Notes: generated by a model not told the origin, from the sequence alone. A DNA stretch of 64,000 nucleotides from Jannaschia pagri (GCF_019655435.1 NZ_BPFH01000009.1:21329-85328); one strand, 5' to 3'; counted from the first letter of the stretch, positions 18,360-27,367 are shown. Translations and numbers: made by a program.

Positions 18360-18383
18360 GCCAAGTTTTAAGTAGGACTTGGC
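18360..18383. repeat. Inverted repeat GCCAAGT/ACTTGGC before the small recombinase
   Basis: Two perfect 7-bp arms (18360-18366 and 18377-18383) with a 10-nt spacer lie 67 bp before the tyrosine recombinase start, in a 230-bp gap that otherwise shows nothing. The layout could be a recombination core site or an operator; as a terminator it lacks a proper T-tract. Confidence 0.35.
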
Positions 18384-18449
18384 TTTAATGTGCGTTTGAT
18401 TTAACGTCGTGATCCCAGATACTTATCAATTCTGAAGACAAAGCCATCC

Positions 18450-19061
18450 GTGAAGCCACGTAAAACACAAGCACCAGACAACCGCCCGAAGAAGGGATCG
18501 TCGATCAAGGTCGAACCGATCCGTGATCTTGATGCGATCAAGCGGATCAAGGCACAGCTTGCAACCAAACCGCGTGATCTTTGCTTGTTCACCTTTGGCA
18601 TCAACACGGCCTATCGTGCCGGAGAAATCCTTTCTCTGAACGTTGGACAGGTGAAGCACCTTGCTGTCGGTGACAGGCTGGAACTTAAACAGTCAAAGTC
18701 GGGCAAATACCGAGCGATCACGCTGAACAGGATGGTGGTCGATGCCATCGCCGACTGGCTAGCTGTCCATCCCAAACCATCCGGCCATGCGCCTTTGTTT
18801 ATCTCGCCAAAATCTGGCAAAGCGTTGACTGTTTCATCCGTCCACAAGCTGGTAAAAGGCTGGTGTCGTGATGCTGGACTTCATGGCAATTACGGCTCGC
18901 ACACCATGCGCAAGACATGGGGTTATCATCAACGCGTCCAGATGAACCAGCCCGTGGCGCTTCTGATGGCAGCGTTCGGACACGCCACCCAAGCCCAGAC
19001 GCTCGATTATCTCTGCATCCAAGAAACCGAGATACAGGACTTATACGGGCTGGAGCTTTAG
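18450..19061 (+). CDS. Small tyrosine recombinase (catalytic domain only)
   Basis: 203 aa from a GTG at 18450 with a poor ribosome binding site. All catalytic elements are present: R in NTAYRAGE (~50), K in KSGKYRAI (~77), H-x-x-R in SHTMRK (~151), H in FGHATQ (~173) and the nucleophile in TLDYL (~180). The N-terminal SAM-like core-binding domain is missing; short plasmid and integron-like recombinases share this feature. It overlaps the convergent relaxase gene by 4 bp. It may resolve multimers of the circular element or excise a sub-element. It is not placed at a tRNA, so I do not call it the island integrase. Confidence 0.8.
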   Translation: MKPRKTQAPDNRPKKGSSIKVEPIRDLDAIKRIKAQLATKPRDLCLFTFGINTAYRAGEILSLNVGQVKHLAVGDRLELKQSKSGKYRAITLNRMVVDAIADWLAVHPKPSGHAPLFISPKSGKALTVSSVHKLVKGWCRDAGLHGNYGSHTMRKTWGYHQRVQMNQPVALLMAAFGHATQAQTLDYLCIQETEIQDLYGLEL

Positions 19062-20383
19062 AGCGACAGATCAGGACCGCGATACCTATCCCGTTCATAT
19101 CCTTTGCGCATTGCCTTGAATGCCTTCGTCGGGTTGTTTGGCACCGGCCCGTTGAAGCGGGTTTTCCTATCGCCAAAACTCTTCAAATATCTCCCAACGT
19201 CCCGCGCGAGCGATGCACGTTCTTGGGTGTGCTGGTTCCGCAAGCGCCTGAATTTATGTTGTAAAGCCAGCCTTTCTCGCATCTGCGCTTCCACCAGCAC
19301 ATGCCGCTGGTGTTGATCGCGCTTCAAACAGAAATACGCTTCTTGCTCATTCTCCCTTCGGGTTTGGCGCGTTTTGCCGCTGATCCAATCGAAAACGCCT
19401 TTCAGCCCTCCGTTCAATCGCGCTTGACGCGCTTGGGTTTCCTCAACCCAACGCCTTTCTTGCGCCTGCTTGAGGGCTGCGCGTTCCGCTCTGTGTGCTG
19501 ACACCATTCGGACCTTTTCGGTGTTCAAAGGTAAGAGTTCCGCCTGTTGCGACTTGCGCGTATCGGCGATGAAGGTTTGCAGCGTTTGTTTTGCCTCCCC
19601 CAAAACACGTGTCCGAACATCACCAACGTCGGGTAGTTCGTCAGGGGCACCCAAACGGGTTTTGATATCTTTGCTCGTTACACCCGACCATCGGGACAGA
19701 CTGTAGACCTGACCATGGACATCGAGAACGACGAAGCCGCGCCGATCACCGCGCGCCAGAAATAGCCCCCGATCTTCGAGCGCATGGATAAAGCCTGTTT
19801 TGCTGTCAGACCGTTCCCAGCATTCTCGGATGCTTTGTTTGATCTCACGAGGATCAACGCCGAGACGCTTCGCTTGCTGCCATTCTGAGAGGGAGAAGTT
19901 CAAAGGGTTGCGCCCCCCATAGGCTTGCAACCCTTTGGGCAGCTCCCACCCATGATCGAGGAAGAGCTTTTTTGATAAGCTCATCAGCTTGCGTTTGTCG
20001 TGTGAGATTGGAATGGCCTTGAGCCTATCGGCGTCGATCCGGCTCCACACGACATGGGCATGCCGTCGGCCTTCTTTCTCGTGGATGACGATAGCGCGTG
20101 GTTGATCGCTAAGGCCCAATACTCTTTCTGCCCGTTCAATCGCATCTATCAGCTCATCCTCATTCGCAATATGATGAGGGGGAGGATTGATGCTCAGAGA
20201 ATACAGGTACTTCTCGCATTGCGTTGCCTTTGAGATGACATGCACTTCGTCAAGCGCATCGTGCAATGTCTCGCCAACAAAGCCGCGCGTCTCCAACAGG
20301 ATCACATGATCGTTGTCCTGATCATTCATCAGATGGTTTGCCAAGGCCCACCCACCAGCTCGCTGAGACCCTTTCAAAATCAT
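19058..20383 (-). CDS. Relaxase / mobilisation nuclease (island A)
   Basis: 441 aa from the ATG at 20383, which overlaps the MobC stop (ATGA). The metal-binding histidines are in IHEKEGRRHAHVVW (H101, H108, H110). A candidate tyrosine for nicking lies at KYLYSLS (~59-61). The C-terminal ~200 residues are basic and coiled-coil-like (ERAALKQAQERRWVEETQARQARL). Relaxases nick one strand at oriT, stay covalently bound to the 5' end and pilot it through the coupling protein. With MobC upstream and the VirD4-like gene at 12912 this is a complete mobilisation set apart from the mating channel. Confidence 0.85.
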   Translation of the reverse strand: MILKGSQRAGGWALANHLMNDQDNDHVILLETRGFVGETLHDALDEVHVISKATQCEKYLYSLSINPPPHHIANEDELIDAIERAERVLGLSDQPRAIVIHEKEGRRHAHVVWSRIDADRLKAIPISHDKRKLMSLSKKLFLDHGWELPKGLQAYGGRNPLNFSLSEWQQAKRLGVDPREIKQSIRECWERSDSKTGFIHALEDRGLFLARGDRRGFVVLDVHGQVYSLSRWSGVTSKDIKTRLGAPDELPDVGDVRTRVLGEAKQTLQTFIADTRKSQQAELLPLNTEKVRMVSAHRAERAALKQAQERRWVEETQARQARLNGGLKGVFDWISGKTRQTRRENEQEAYFCLKRDQHQRHVLVEAQMRERLALQHKFRRLRNQHTQERASLARDVGRYLKSFGDRKTRFNGPVPNNPTKAFKAMRKGYERDRYRGPDLSL

Positions 20384-20754
20384 GCTGGCTTTTCCGTTTT
20401 GCGGCGAGACCCGAGCGCTTCCATCAAAGTTGTGCGCATCCAAGCGACGTCCAAACATGCCTGATTGAGATCACGCGCGAGTTGATCGTCCAGCGCGAGT
20501 GTTCCCTGATGCAGAGCTTTGGCAATCTGGTTGAGATTGCTGGCCGACCGAGATTGCCCGAGACGTGCAAGGATTTGTGCCAGAAGCATTTGATCAGCTT
20601 GAGGCAGAGGGCGCGTCTTGCGCAACCGCTCCGCATTTTCGTCCAAAACTACGGCTTTGATGTAGGTCGCCAACGGACGACCACCGGCCTTGTCTTCAAG
20701 GCACCGCCGTTCATCTTCAGTAAGACGGATTGAGAAAGGAGCCAACCGCGTCAT
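20380..20754 (-). CDS. mobC: MobC-like relaxosome accessory protein (island A)
   Basis: 124 aa. An N-terminal ribbon-helix-helix-like start, FSIRLTEDERRCLEDKAGGRPLATYIKAVVL, is followed by a helical part with LNQIAKALHQG, the recurring MobC segment. MobC proteins bind oriT, help open the nick region and recruit the relaxase. Both ends are coupled: its ATG overlaps the stop of the gene upstream (20751) and its stop overlaps the relaxase start. Confidence 0.82.
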   Translation of the reverse strand: MTRLAPFSIRLTEDERRCLEDKAGGRPLATYIKAVVLDENAERLRKTRPLPQADQMLLAQILARLGQSRSASNLNQIAKALHQGTLALDDQLARDLNQACLDVAWMRTTLMEALGSRRKTEKPA

Positions 20755-21002
20755 GGCCTTGGCTCCAAGGGCTTAGGTGCACGGATCGCACCACGAACTG
20801 GCTCACGTCTTAGCCGTGCAGCAAGGGCAGGATCAGCCCTCAGACAGGCTTCCAAATCCTCCAATGCAGCGATCAATTCGTCGGGGTTTTCGTGTTCTAG
20901 GTTTTGGAGCGTACTTGCACCATTTTCAGCCATTGATTTTGCTAGGGTGTTGGCGATACGCACTTTTCTCGCGCCGCATCTGTGAACAAGGCGTGTGAAC
21001 AT
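20751..21002 (-). CDS. Small protein at the head of the mobilisation operon, unknown
   Basis: 83 aa from ATG 21002; a shorter start, MAENG at 20933, is possible. Mostly helical and acidic in the middle (ENPDELIAALEDLEACLRADP), basic at both ends. It is 4-bp coupled to MobC, so it probably belongs to the relaxosome operon. Its 5' end faces the remnant integrase at 21001 head to head, with overlapping starts, which suggests the junction was created by rearrangement. No family recognised. Confidence 0.5.
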   Translation of the reverse strand: MFTRLVHRCGARKVRIANTLAKSMAENGASTLQNLEHENPDELIAALEDLEACLRADPALAARLRREPVRGAIRAPKPLEPRP

Positions 21003-21296
21003 GACAGTGTTGCGGATGGGTTCTCCAACGAAAGACCCCAGAACGGGAATCCTCCAACTCAACGTTCGCGTTCCTGCGGATATGAAGCGGCTGAGCGGTC
21101 GCCGCGTGTCCTTGCCAGTGGGTGACGAACGATCCGCCGTGAAAATCGGGAAACAGGTGGTCAAGACGTCGCTCGGCACCCGCGACCCGTCAGATCGCAT
21201 CGTGTACAAGGCCGACAGTCCAAAAGACGCTTGGAAGATACACGCGGAAAAGCGGCCACGTGGCCACGTCGCGCGAGGCTCCGCCGCGACCAAGTG

Positions 21297-21529
21297 GCAA
21301 ATGACACGAATTGGTCGCTTTGTTAGGCCGCTGCCTTGATCGAGCACTAAGCCGCCGTTTCGCCTGCTGAGAGCGCGGAAGTCCTCGACTTACTGAAGCG
21401 CGAAAAGCAGCCCCGCGAGGGAAAAACCGTAAACGACCCCGATGGGCAAAGAGAGGAGAGAGATAAGTGCTTGAAAATATTGGAGGCGAGTACCGGAATC
21501 GAACCGGTGTAAACGCATTTGCAATCCGC
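21297..21529. repeat. Left copy of the 233-bp tRNA-Cys-proximal direct repeat (attL-like, island B)
   Basis: Matches 37112-37344 without gaps at about 225 of 233 positions (constant offset 15815). It consists of the integrase C-terminal coding tail plus the 3' portion of tRNA-Cys. It marks the left end of island B. Confidence 0.92.
21481..21529 (-). other. tRNA-Cys 3'-half fragment
   Basis: CCA, acceptor 3' strand, T arm and the anticodon loop up to the GCA anticodon are recognisable. The 5' half is absent, so this is not a functional tRNA. It is the duplicated attachment-site end left by integration into the tRNA-Cys gene at 37296-37369. Confidence 0.9.
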
Positions 21530-21754
21530 ATGGGCGGAGTGTTTTTCAAAGGCTTTTCTGTAAACGGACCCCGTTTGTTCACGACGGGAAATCAACAGCT
21601 TGCGAGGAAACGGTAAACGGTTTCCGGGCTATTGCAAGCCCCAAAAAAGGAAAAACCGTCGAGGGGGCGGCCACCCACCTCAACGGCTTTGGTCTTCAAT
21701 CTACATCAGCTTTCTACTCGTTCGCGGCCCTCAACGCAATCGCGGGAGGTGCAA

Positions 21755-22432
21755 ATGTCTAGGCTCAACCGCTTCGAATGGCAGAAGGCTGTTCTGCAAG
21801 TCAGAAACCTGAATTCAACCGCCAAGCTTGTCGCCTCTGCCCTGTCTGTCCAGTTCGCCAACGAAGAAACCGGCCAGCTTAGTCCTGGTTTGGCGACCTT
21901 GATGGAGTTTCTTGGTCTGCCGCTATCAACCCTGAAACGCGCCATAAGGCAGTTGATTGATGCGGGCTGGTTGTCACGCAGTGAAGGGCGCGGTGCGGGA
22001 AACTACACGTACTACAAGCTCTTGGCACCGTGCAAGATCGTTCCGTTTCGCCCCAAGAAAAAGGGTTCACAGGTGGCTCAGAAAGGGTCCACTTATGAGC
22101 TTTCCTATAAAGAACAATCAAAAGAACAAGAGGCGCGGCCTTCGCCGTTGCCGGACTTGCCCCATGAAGGGCAGCCCGGCGAAACCTTGCGGTTTGTGCC
22201 AGGCGGCGGGGGGTACTTCGAGCGCGAATGGGACGACGCGCTGCGGTCTTACGGCTTGTCTTCGCTGCACAGGGCGCTGCCTCAAGCCATCAAAGATGGA
22301 CAGAAGGGCTACCTTCTACCTGACCGCTGTCCGGCAAGGCGAGGAAGCTCTCTAAGGGACCAGCAAATCCTGTTCGTCAAACAACTGATGGAAGCGCATC
22401 GCAATGCTTCTGAACTCGCTGTCGCGGCTTGA
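21755..22432 (+). CDS. Helix-turn-helix protein, possible plasmid-type replication or regulatory protein
   Basis: 225 aa from the ATG at 21755, chosen for GGGAGGT 6 nt upstream; the frame is open further back. Residues ~10-75 form a winged-helix domain: WQKAVLQVRNLNSTAKLVASALS, then TLMEFLGLPLSTLKRAIRQLIDAGWL, a DNA-binding helix pair. Proteins of this type open many plasmid-derived mobilisation regions. The C-terminal part (REWDDALRSYGLSSLHRALP) is unassigned. The next gene, the coupling protein, starts 12 nt later, so they share an operon. Whether it acts in replication or repression cannot be told from the sequence. Confidence 0.68.
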   Translation: MSRLNRFEWQKAVLQVRNLNSTAKLVASALSVQFANEETGQLSPGLATLMEFLGLPLSTLKRAIRQLIDAGWLSRSEGRGAGNYTYYKLLAPCKIVPFRPKKKGSQVAQKGSTYELSYKEQSKEQEARPSPLPDLPHEGQPGETLRFVPGGGGYFEREWDDALRSYGLSSLHRALPQAIKDGQKGYLLPDRCPARRGSSLRDQQILFVKQLMEAHRNASELAVAA

Positions 22433-22444
22433 GGAGGGCAGACG

Positions 22445-23923
22445 ATGATTACCAGAGAAGATGATGTTGCAGCCCGCCGTGCAGGGCTTGAAGCGCAAGC
22501 ACATTTTCGAAAGTCGATGTTCAAGTTTGGGGTTATGCCGTTTGCAGGTCTTGCCGGTTTAGGCCTTTTGATGGGGCTAACCGGTGCCAATGACTATAGC
22601 GGCTGGCCGGGAGTGTTTCTCATAGCGCTTGGCGTTGTGTTTGGCGGGATCGCCGGGCTGATCTGCCTGACTGCAAGCCCAGGACGGCCTGCCACCCAAC
22701 GTCGCCACAAGGGCGGTGCACAGGTCAGCCGAATGGACACGCACACGAAAGCCGAAGGGGTTCCCCTTGGCAACGTGCGCCTCCCAGAGCATTTGGAATC
22801 GTTGCACATGCTGATCGAAGGGGCGACGGGTACAGGTAAAACCCAGTTACTCAAGAATATGGTGGCCCACCTTAGAGCGCGCGGCGATACCGTCGTTGTG
22901 GTCGATACCAACTACGACATGTGGACCGCCTTTAATCAGCCTGACGATGTGATCTTGTCCCCGTTTGATCCCGCGTTCCCGGGTTGGTTGCCAATGAACG
23001 AAGTGCGCGCGCCTTCGGATTGGTCAGCGCTCGCTCAGTCGTTCATCGGGGATGGCGTGGGCGAAGCGGCGCAATGGCATCAGATGGCCAAGGCGATGTT
23101 CTCTGCGACCGCGCGAGGATACCAGCGCATAGTTGAAGACGCCGGTGACACCTTCGATCACTCTGAGCTCTTCCATCTGTTGACGGGCGCGGAGGCCGAA
23201 GCCTTGGCTCCGTTCATTCATGGAACGGCGGCAGCATCACTTGGGATCAATGACAAGGCGCTGAATAACGTTAGGATGACGTACTTTGAGACGCTCAAAT
23301 TCTGGGAGCATCTGCGACCAGGCGGCTTCTCTGTCCGCGAATGGGTAGAGCGGGGCAAGGATCGACAGTCGATCTTCATCCCGTACCGGAAGCGGGAACT
23401 GCCCGAGGCAAAGAATCTCATTTCCTGCTGGCTAGATCAAATCATCACCACCGCCTGCGATCTTGGAGAAGACCGCGACAATCGGGTCTGGATTATCATT
23501 GATGAGCTTTCAGGCCTAGGCGAAATCCCGTCGCTGAAAACTGCGGTCACGGAGCTGCGGAAGACTGGTTTCCGCGTTGTCGCGGGCATCCAGAACTTTG
23601 AACAAGTCGAACTGTTATATGGCCGAAATGGTGCCATCACGATCACCAACAGTCTCTCGAACAAGGTCATCCTACGGGCCACGGATACGACCTCTGCAGA
23701 GCGCCAATCCAAGCTCATTGGCGATGCGCGCTACCAGGTCATGTCGCTTGGCCAATCTTCCGGTGCCGATGGAAAACGTTCGACAACGCAGTCTGTCAAA
23801 GAGGGAGTCGTGCGTGTTGTTCTGGCTTCTGAGATCACGGCGCTGCCAACCCTCCAAGGCTTCGTCAAACTCGCAGGAGAGGACACGACCTACCTGACAC
23901 CAATACCGGTCTATCAGCCATGA
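22445..23923 (+). CDS. TraD/VirD4-type coupling ATPase (island B)
   Basis: 492 aa; GGAGGGC precedes the ATG. Two membrane segments (~31-48 and ~56-76), Walker A GATGTGKT (126-133), Walker B VWIIIDELSGLGEIP (~360) and the conserved VVAGIQNFEQVELLYG and ITNSLSNKVILRATD. These match the DNA-binding domain of type IV coupling proteins of the TraD/MobB kind. It would link the MobC/relaxase complex encoded downstream to a transfer channel; no channel genes are present. It is distinct from the VirD4-like protein of island A, so the window holds two independent mobilisation systems. Confidence 0.88.
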   Translation: MITREDDVAARRAGLEAQAHFRKSMFKFGVMPFAGLAGLGLLMGLTGANDYSGWPGVFLIALGVVFGGIAGLICLTASPGRPATQRRHKGGAQVSRMDTHTKAEGVPLGNVRLPEHLESLHMLIEGATGTGKTQLLKNMVAHLRARGDTVVVVDTNYDMWTAFNQPDDVILSPFDPAFPGWLPMNEVRAPSDWSALAQSFIGDGVGEAAQWHQMAKAMFSATARGYQRIVEDAGDTFDHSELFHLLTGAEAEALAPFIHGTAAASLGINDKALNNVRMTYFETLKFWEHLRPGGFSVREWVERGKDRQSIFIPYRKRELPEAKNLISCWLDQIITTACDLGEDRDNRVWIIIDELSGLGEIPSLKTAVTELRKTGFRVVAGIQNFEQVELLYGRNGAITITNSLSNKVILRATDTTSAERQSKLIGDARYQVMSLGQSSGADGKRSTTQSVKEGVVRVVLASEITALPTLQGFVKLAGEDTTYLTPIPVYQP

Positions 23924-23952
23924 CCGATTTCGGGTTTAGGGTAGCAAGCATA

Positions 23953-23970
23953 GTTTTTGTAAACAAAAAC
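23953..23970. promoter_or_regulatory. Inverted repeat GTTTTTG/CAAAAAC, candidate oriT
   Basis: Perfect 7-bp arms with a TAAA loop in the 88-bp gap between the coupling-protein gene and mobC. oriT sites usually contain such an inverted repeat and lie next to mobC. An alternative is a terminator for the coupling-protein gene, since one arm is a T-run. Confidence 0.45.
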
Positions 23971-24011
23971 GCTTGTCGCTGCGCGACGCGGGCCACGTCC
24001 AGAGGCCGGGC

Positions 24012-24374
24012 ATGAGTGATTTGGGTGAGCCAATCGGACGCCCGAAGGCCGCGCCGGGAGAGGGCCGTGTGGCGGTGGTTGGTATCCGGCTGACCACCTT
24101 TGAGCGGGCTGGCGAGGAAGCCAAGGCTGCGCAGTCTGGACTGTCGCTATCTGACTATTGCCGCCGCGCGATCTTGGGCCATCGGGTCACCGCATCGACC
24201 GAACCGCAGCAGGTCAATACCGAGGCGTTGGTGGAGTTGAACCGCGTCGGTGTGAACCTCAACCAGATCGCCCGTGTTGCCAATCGAGGCGAGCCGCTGC
24301 CCCGGTCATTCCCGGAAACGCTCAGCGCTGTGCTGGCGGCCATAGAACGCTTAGCATTGGGGCACGATCCATGA
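24012..24374 (+). CDS. mobC: MobC-like relaxosome accessory protein (island B)
   Basis: 120 aa from ATG 24012; a TTG at 23973 would add 13 residues but reads through spacer. The ribbon-helix-helix start VVGIRLTTFERAGEEAKAAQSGLSLSDYCRRAIL is followed by the MobC segment LVELNRVGVNLNQIARVANRGE. It would bind oriT together with the relaxase, whose start overlaps its stop (ATGA). It looks intact although the relaxase is broken. Confidence 0.85.
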   Translation: MSDLGEPIGRPKAAPGEGRVAVVGIRLTTFERAGEEAKAAQSGLSLSDYCRRAILGHRVTASTEPQQVNTEALVELNRVGVNLNQIARVANRGEPLPRSFPETLSAVLAAIERLALGHDP

Positions 24375-26110
24375 ATTGCAGCTTTGCGGATCATGCCCCC
24401 GGCATGAGCTTCAAGGGGGCGATGGACTACTACTTGCATGACCGCAAAGAGCCCGGCGAAACGGAGCATCGAACAAGCTCGGATCGGGTTGAATGGACCT
24501 CCACGCGAAACCTTGCGACGGATCGAACCGAAGTCGCGACGGCGATCATGATTTCGACAGCGAAGGACGCCAACCGCCTGAAGCAGCAGGCAGGAGTGAA
24601 GGCGACTGGGCGCAAGGCCAAGACGCCGGTGAAGACCTTCGCCCTGTCATGGCATCCCGATGAGGCTGCATCGCTCGACCGGGCCGAGATGGAACGAGCG
24701 GCCAATGAAGCTCTCAAGGCCATCGGCATGGAGAAGCATCAAGCGATCATCATCTGCCACAACGACACGCGCCATCCACACGTCCATGTCGTGGTGAACC
24801 GGGTAAATCCAGAAAACGGCAAACTGGCAAAGTGCGGCCCGAACGAAAACCGCGCCTTGGACCGTTGAGCCTACGAATATGAGCGCGACCGTGGCAATAT
24901 CGTCAGTCCCAACCGCGCCGAAAAGCACGAGCGGCAGGACCGCATGAAGAAGCGGTACAACGCGGACGAGCGAAGAAACCATGTCCGGCGGCAGAAGTCT
25001 GAGAATACGCGATCCAATGCGCGCCAAGACCTTCGCAACCGGTCAAAGGAGCTGAGCGCGAAGCACAAACGGGAATGGGCTGATCTGAGTGCCAGATATC
25101 AAGCACGGAAGGGGTATCTGCGCGACCGATGGAAGGCGCGGATACGGAACGAGCGGAAGGTCTACAACGCGGCAAACAAAGGCCTGTGGAAGCAGTACGG
25201 CCGAGACAAGTGGCGGCGGAAGCGTGATTTCGACAAGCTCGACAGCACGTTCTACAGACGGTTGTCGCTGTCGATCCAGGCCGCGCGGCTGCAACGCACT
25301 TCAGGCGATCCTGCATTCAAGGATATCGGGTTGGCTAAGCTCACTTGGGTAAATCTCCAAAACGCACGGCTGCGAAACGCGACGATCCTTGGCCTTGAGA
25401 AGCAACACTTGGCCAACTTCAAGGATTGGTACGACCGCCCTTTGCGCCGACGCCTCGACAGGTTGAGTGCGGCGCGGGCGCAGGACCACCGCGATCTTTA
25501 TTCCCGGTTCCAGGGTGAACGCGCAGAGCTCATCACGCGGCAGAAAGTGGAGCGCGAAGAGCTTCAATCGCAGTGGCGAAGCACCGAGCGCAGGAATGAT
25601 CGAGGTGTGAGGCGGGAGACCAGAGCCGCCAGTGACGGGGCTGCCCGATCTTTGCAAACACTCAGAACTGGAATGGAGGGAAGAAAAATGAACAATGACG
25701 TCCAAAGCGCTGAAAACAAGTCGAAACCGGTTGCTCGGCCAACACTGTCAAACGGCCCGACGGCGAAGATGCAGGCGGAGCAACTGGATAGCCAGTTATA
25801 GGAGAGAAATGCCAAGTTTCGGGAAGCAAACCGCAAGCAGGGTGAGCAGGACAGAAACGCGGCCAAGGCGCATTTGGAACAAAGAGTGGATGCACAAGCC
25901 AAGGCTCACAGTCGGGCAGCCCAAGCCGCACAAAAGGCGCGACAGCAACATGCGAAGAAGAAGGCGGCAGCCAAGGACCGGGGCGTAGTCGAGAAGCGTT
26001 CGCTGCAGGATAAATCCTTGGCACAATCTAAGGCCAAGGATGCACTTGCGGGTCTGCGATCCCCGAGGTCTTCTGTGGCAATAGGGAAAACACAAGATCG
26101 GGAACGTTGA
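24371..26110 (+). pseudogene. Relaxase of island B, interrupted by two in-frame stop codons
   Basis: One frame of 580 codons with TGA at 24866-24868 and TAG at 25799-25801. The N-terminal relaxase domain is clear: FADHAPGMSFKGAMDYYLHD and the HNDTRHPHVHVVVNRV metal motif (~130-145). After the TGA the frame continues smoothly as AYEYERDRGNIVSPNRAEKH, as expected if a tryptophan codon TGG became TGA. A long basic coiled-coil part follows, then the TAG, then a Lys/Ala/Gln-rich tail to 26110. No frameshift occurs over the whole length. Translated to the first stop, the 165-residue piece keeps the histidine motif but lacks the C-terminal half. Inactive unless the codons are read through. Confidence 0.85.
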
Positions 26111-26113
26111 GCG

Positions 26114-26434
26114 ATGGCCGATAAAATTTGCGAAACCGAAGGCAAAACCGCGGAAGCTAACCACATGGAACGATGGCCGGACCGTCCGGGCTGGGACGTG
26201 CTTGCCAATACTATTGAAACGCTGGCCAAGGCATGTGGCGGCAGCGCGCAATGCCATAAGAAATACGAGTACTTGAGCGTCAGTTTAGAAACAGGCGGGA
26301 TGCCTAAAGCTCAAGTCAATGCTCTTCGGGCCTTGGCAGAGCTTGTCGAGCAGGTTAGCGATACCAAAGAGCATGGCGATCAGTCTACGGTGCATTGGGC
26401 TAGAAAAGTACTCGCAGAGGTTTCTAACAAGTAG
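26114..26434 (+). CDS. Small protein of unknown function
   Basis: 106 aa; ATG 3 nt after the relaxase stop, so probably the last gene of the mobilisation operon. Helical, with two cysteines close together (KACGGSAQC) and ALRALAELVEQVSDTKEHGD in the middle. No motif recognised and no membrane segment. Confidence 0.5.
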   Translation: MADKICETEGKTAEANHMERWPDRPGWDVLANTIETLAKACGGSAQCHKKYEYLSVSLETGGMPKAQVNALRALAELVEQVSDTKEHGDQSTVHWARKVLAEVSNK

Positions 26435-26512
26435 CCATGGAGACTCAACTTCTTCAACGCGTGACATTTTTGGTTGTCGATAGATGTAAGAATTTTTTAA
26501 GGATCGGAGTTG

Positions 26513-27367
26513 ATGATGTGGAGTAGTTGGCGAACTGCCATTGTCGCCTATGTCAAACTTAAAATTTCTAATCTCTCATCGCGGGTCGTGGCCTTTGAGG
26601 CAAACCCTTTTACACGACTTCTAGCTATCTTAGCCATTTTCGCATTTCCGCTCCAATTTTTTTTGGATTGGAGCGGGCGTCAGGATCAGCGGGAAATTGC
26701 AGCTTGGGATTTGCTAACGACTCAGGCCCTGGGCAACTCTGGCAAAATTGAGGCAATTGAGTATTTGGTTTCAGCTGGGGTGAACCTCACCGGCATCGAC
26801 CTGTCTTGCAATCCAATGCAAGGCATATCACCGGACTTGAAGTGCGAAGGTGGCGTATATCTTCAGGGTTTGAACCTTTCACGGACTGACGCAGTATTCA
26901 CCGACGCCAACTTTGGCGAAGCTGATCTGAGAGATGCAGGCCTTATGGGCTTGGACGCGTTTGGAGCTGATTTCTCGGATACCGTACTTTGGCGAGCCGA
27001 CTTTGCGAACGCTCGATTGCATCGCGCTGTCTTCGATGAAGCTACTATTAATGAGGTTTCTTTCAGAGGTGCTGATCTCAGTTCTGCAAGCTTTGAATGC
27101 GTTCAATTCGCGCCAATAGCAGCTGCCCTGAATAGAGCATTTTTTGATGCGGCTAGTATCTCAGCGGCAGACTTTGCGGGCTCTGATTTCAGTGTCCTGA
27201 ATGCTTTCTTTGTTTCCGGGTTTGAGCCTTTTGGGTTGGTTCTCTGGCAGCAAACTAGCCACCGAATATATGAGTGCAGGGCAGAGCCGCCTTTTCCCTA
27301 TGAAATGAGCGTCATTGAGCAAGGTTGTACGCTGCAGGAAGGTTTTTCGAGCCCAGAACAGCCTTAA
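26513..27367 (+). CDS. Pentapeptide-repeat membrane protein
   Basis: 284 aa from ATG 26513 after GGAG. One membrane segment (LLAILAIFAFPLQFFLDW, ~45-62) is followed by a run of A(D/N)LXX-type pentapeptides from ~118 to ~225: ANFGEADLRDAGLMGLD, ADFANARLHRAVFDEA, ADLSSASFECVQF, ADFAGSDFS. Such repeats fold into a right-handed beta-helix. The anchor places the helix at the membrane. Function of this subtype is unknown. It lies between the decayed mobilisation genes and the restriction operon and may be a defence or stress cargo gene. The AT-richer DNA differs from the mobilisation genes. Confidence 0.75.
   Translation: MMWSSWRTAIVAYVKLKISNLSSRVVAFEANPFTRLLAILAIFAFPLQFFLDWSGRQDQREIAAWDLLTTQALGNSGKIEAIEYLVSAGVNLTGIDLSCNPMQGISPDLKCEGGVYLQGLNLSRTDAVFTDANFGEADLRDAGLMGLDAFGADFSDTVLWRADFANARLHRAVFDEATINEVSFRGADLSSASFECVQFAPIAAALNRAFFDAASISAADFAGSDFSVLNAFFVSGFEPFGLVLWQQTSHRIYECRAEPPFPYEMSVIEQGCTLQEGFSSPEQP

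Larger units (their letters stand above)
21001..21529 (+). pseudogene. Remnant of a tyrosine integrase: N-terminal piece joined to a C-terminal piece
   Basis: The frame from ATG 21001 begins MTVLRMGSPTKDPRTG, RVPADMKRLSGRRVSLPVGDE and VVKTSLGTRDPS, a typical N-terminus of alphaproteobacterial phage-type integrases. It loses that character near 21200. The central core-binding and catalytic parts are missing. From 21297 the DNA matches the C-terminal coding end of the integrase at 36180-37351, in a different frame. That tail reads ALIEH-stop-AAVSPAESAEVLDLL, with TAG at 21324-21326 and TAA at 21348-21350, the latter at the catalytic tyrosine. The enzyme cannot be active. Confidence 0.8.

Noticed and set aside
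24371..26110. Alternative genetic code or stop-codon recoding
   Set aside because: Host genes such as recJ, efp, hom and glpX end normally and show no internal stops; only mobile genes carry nonsense codons, so decay is the simpler reading.
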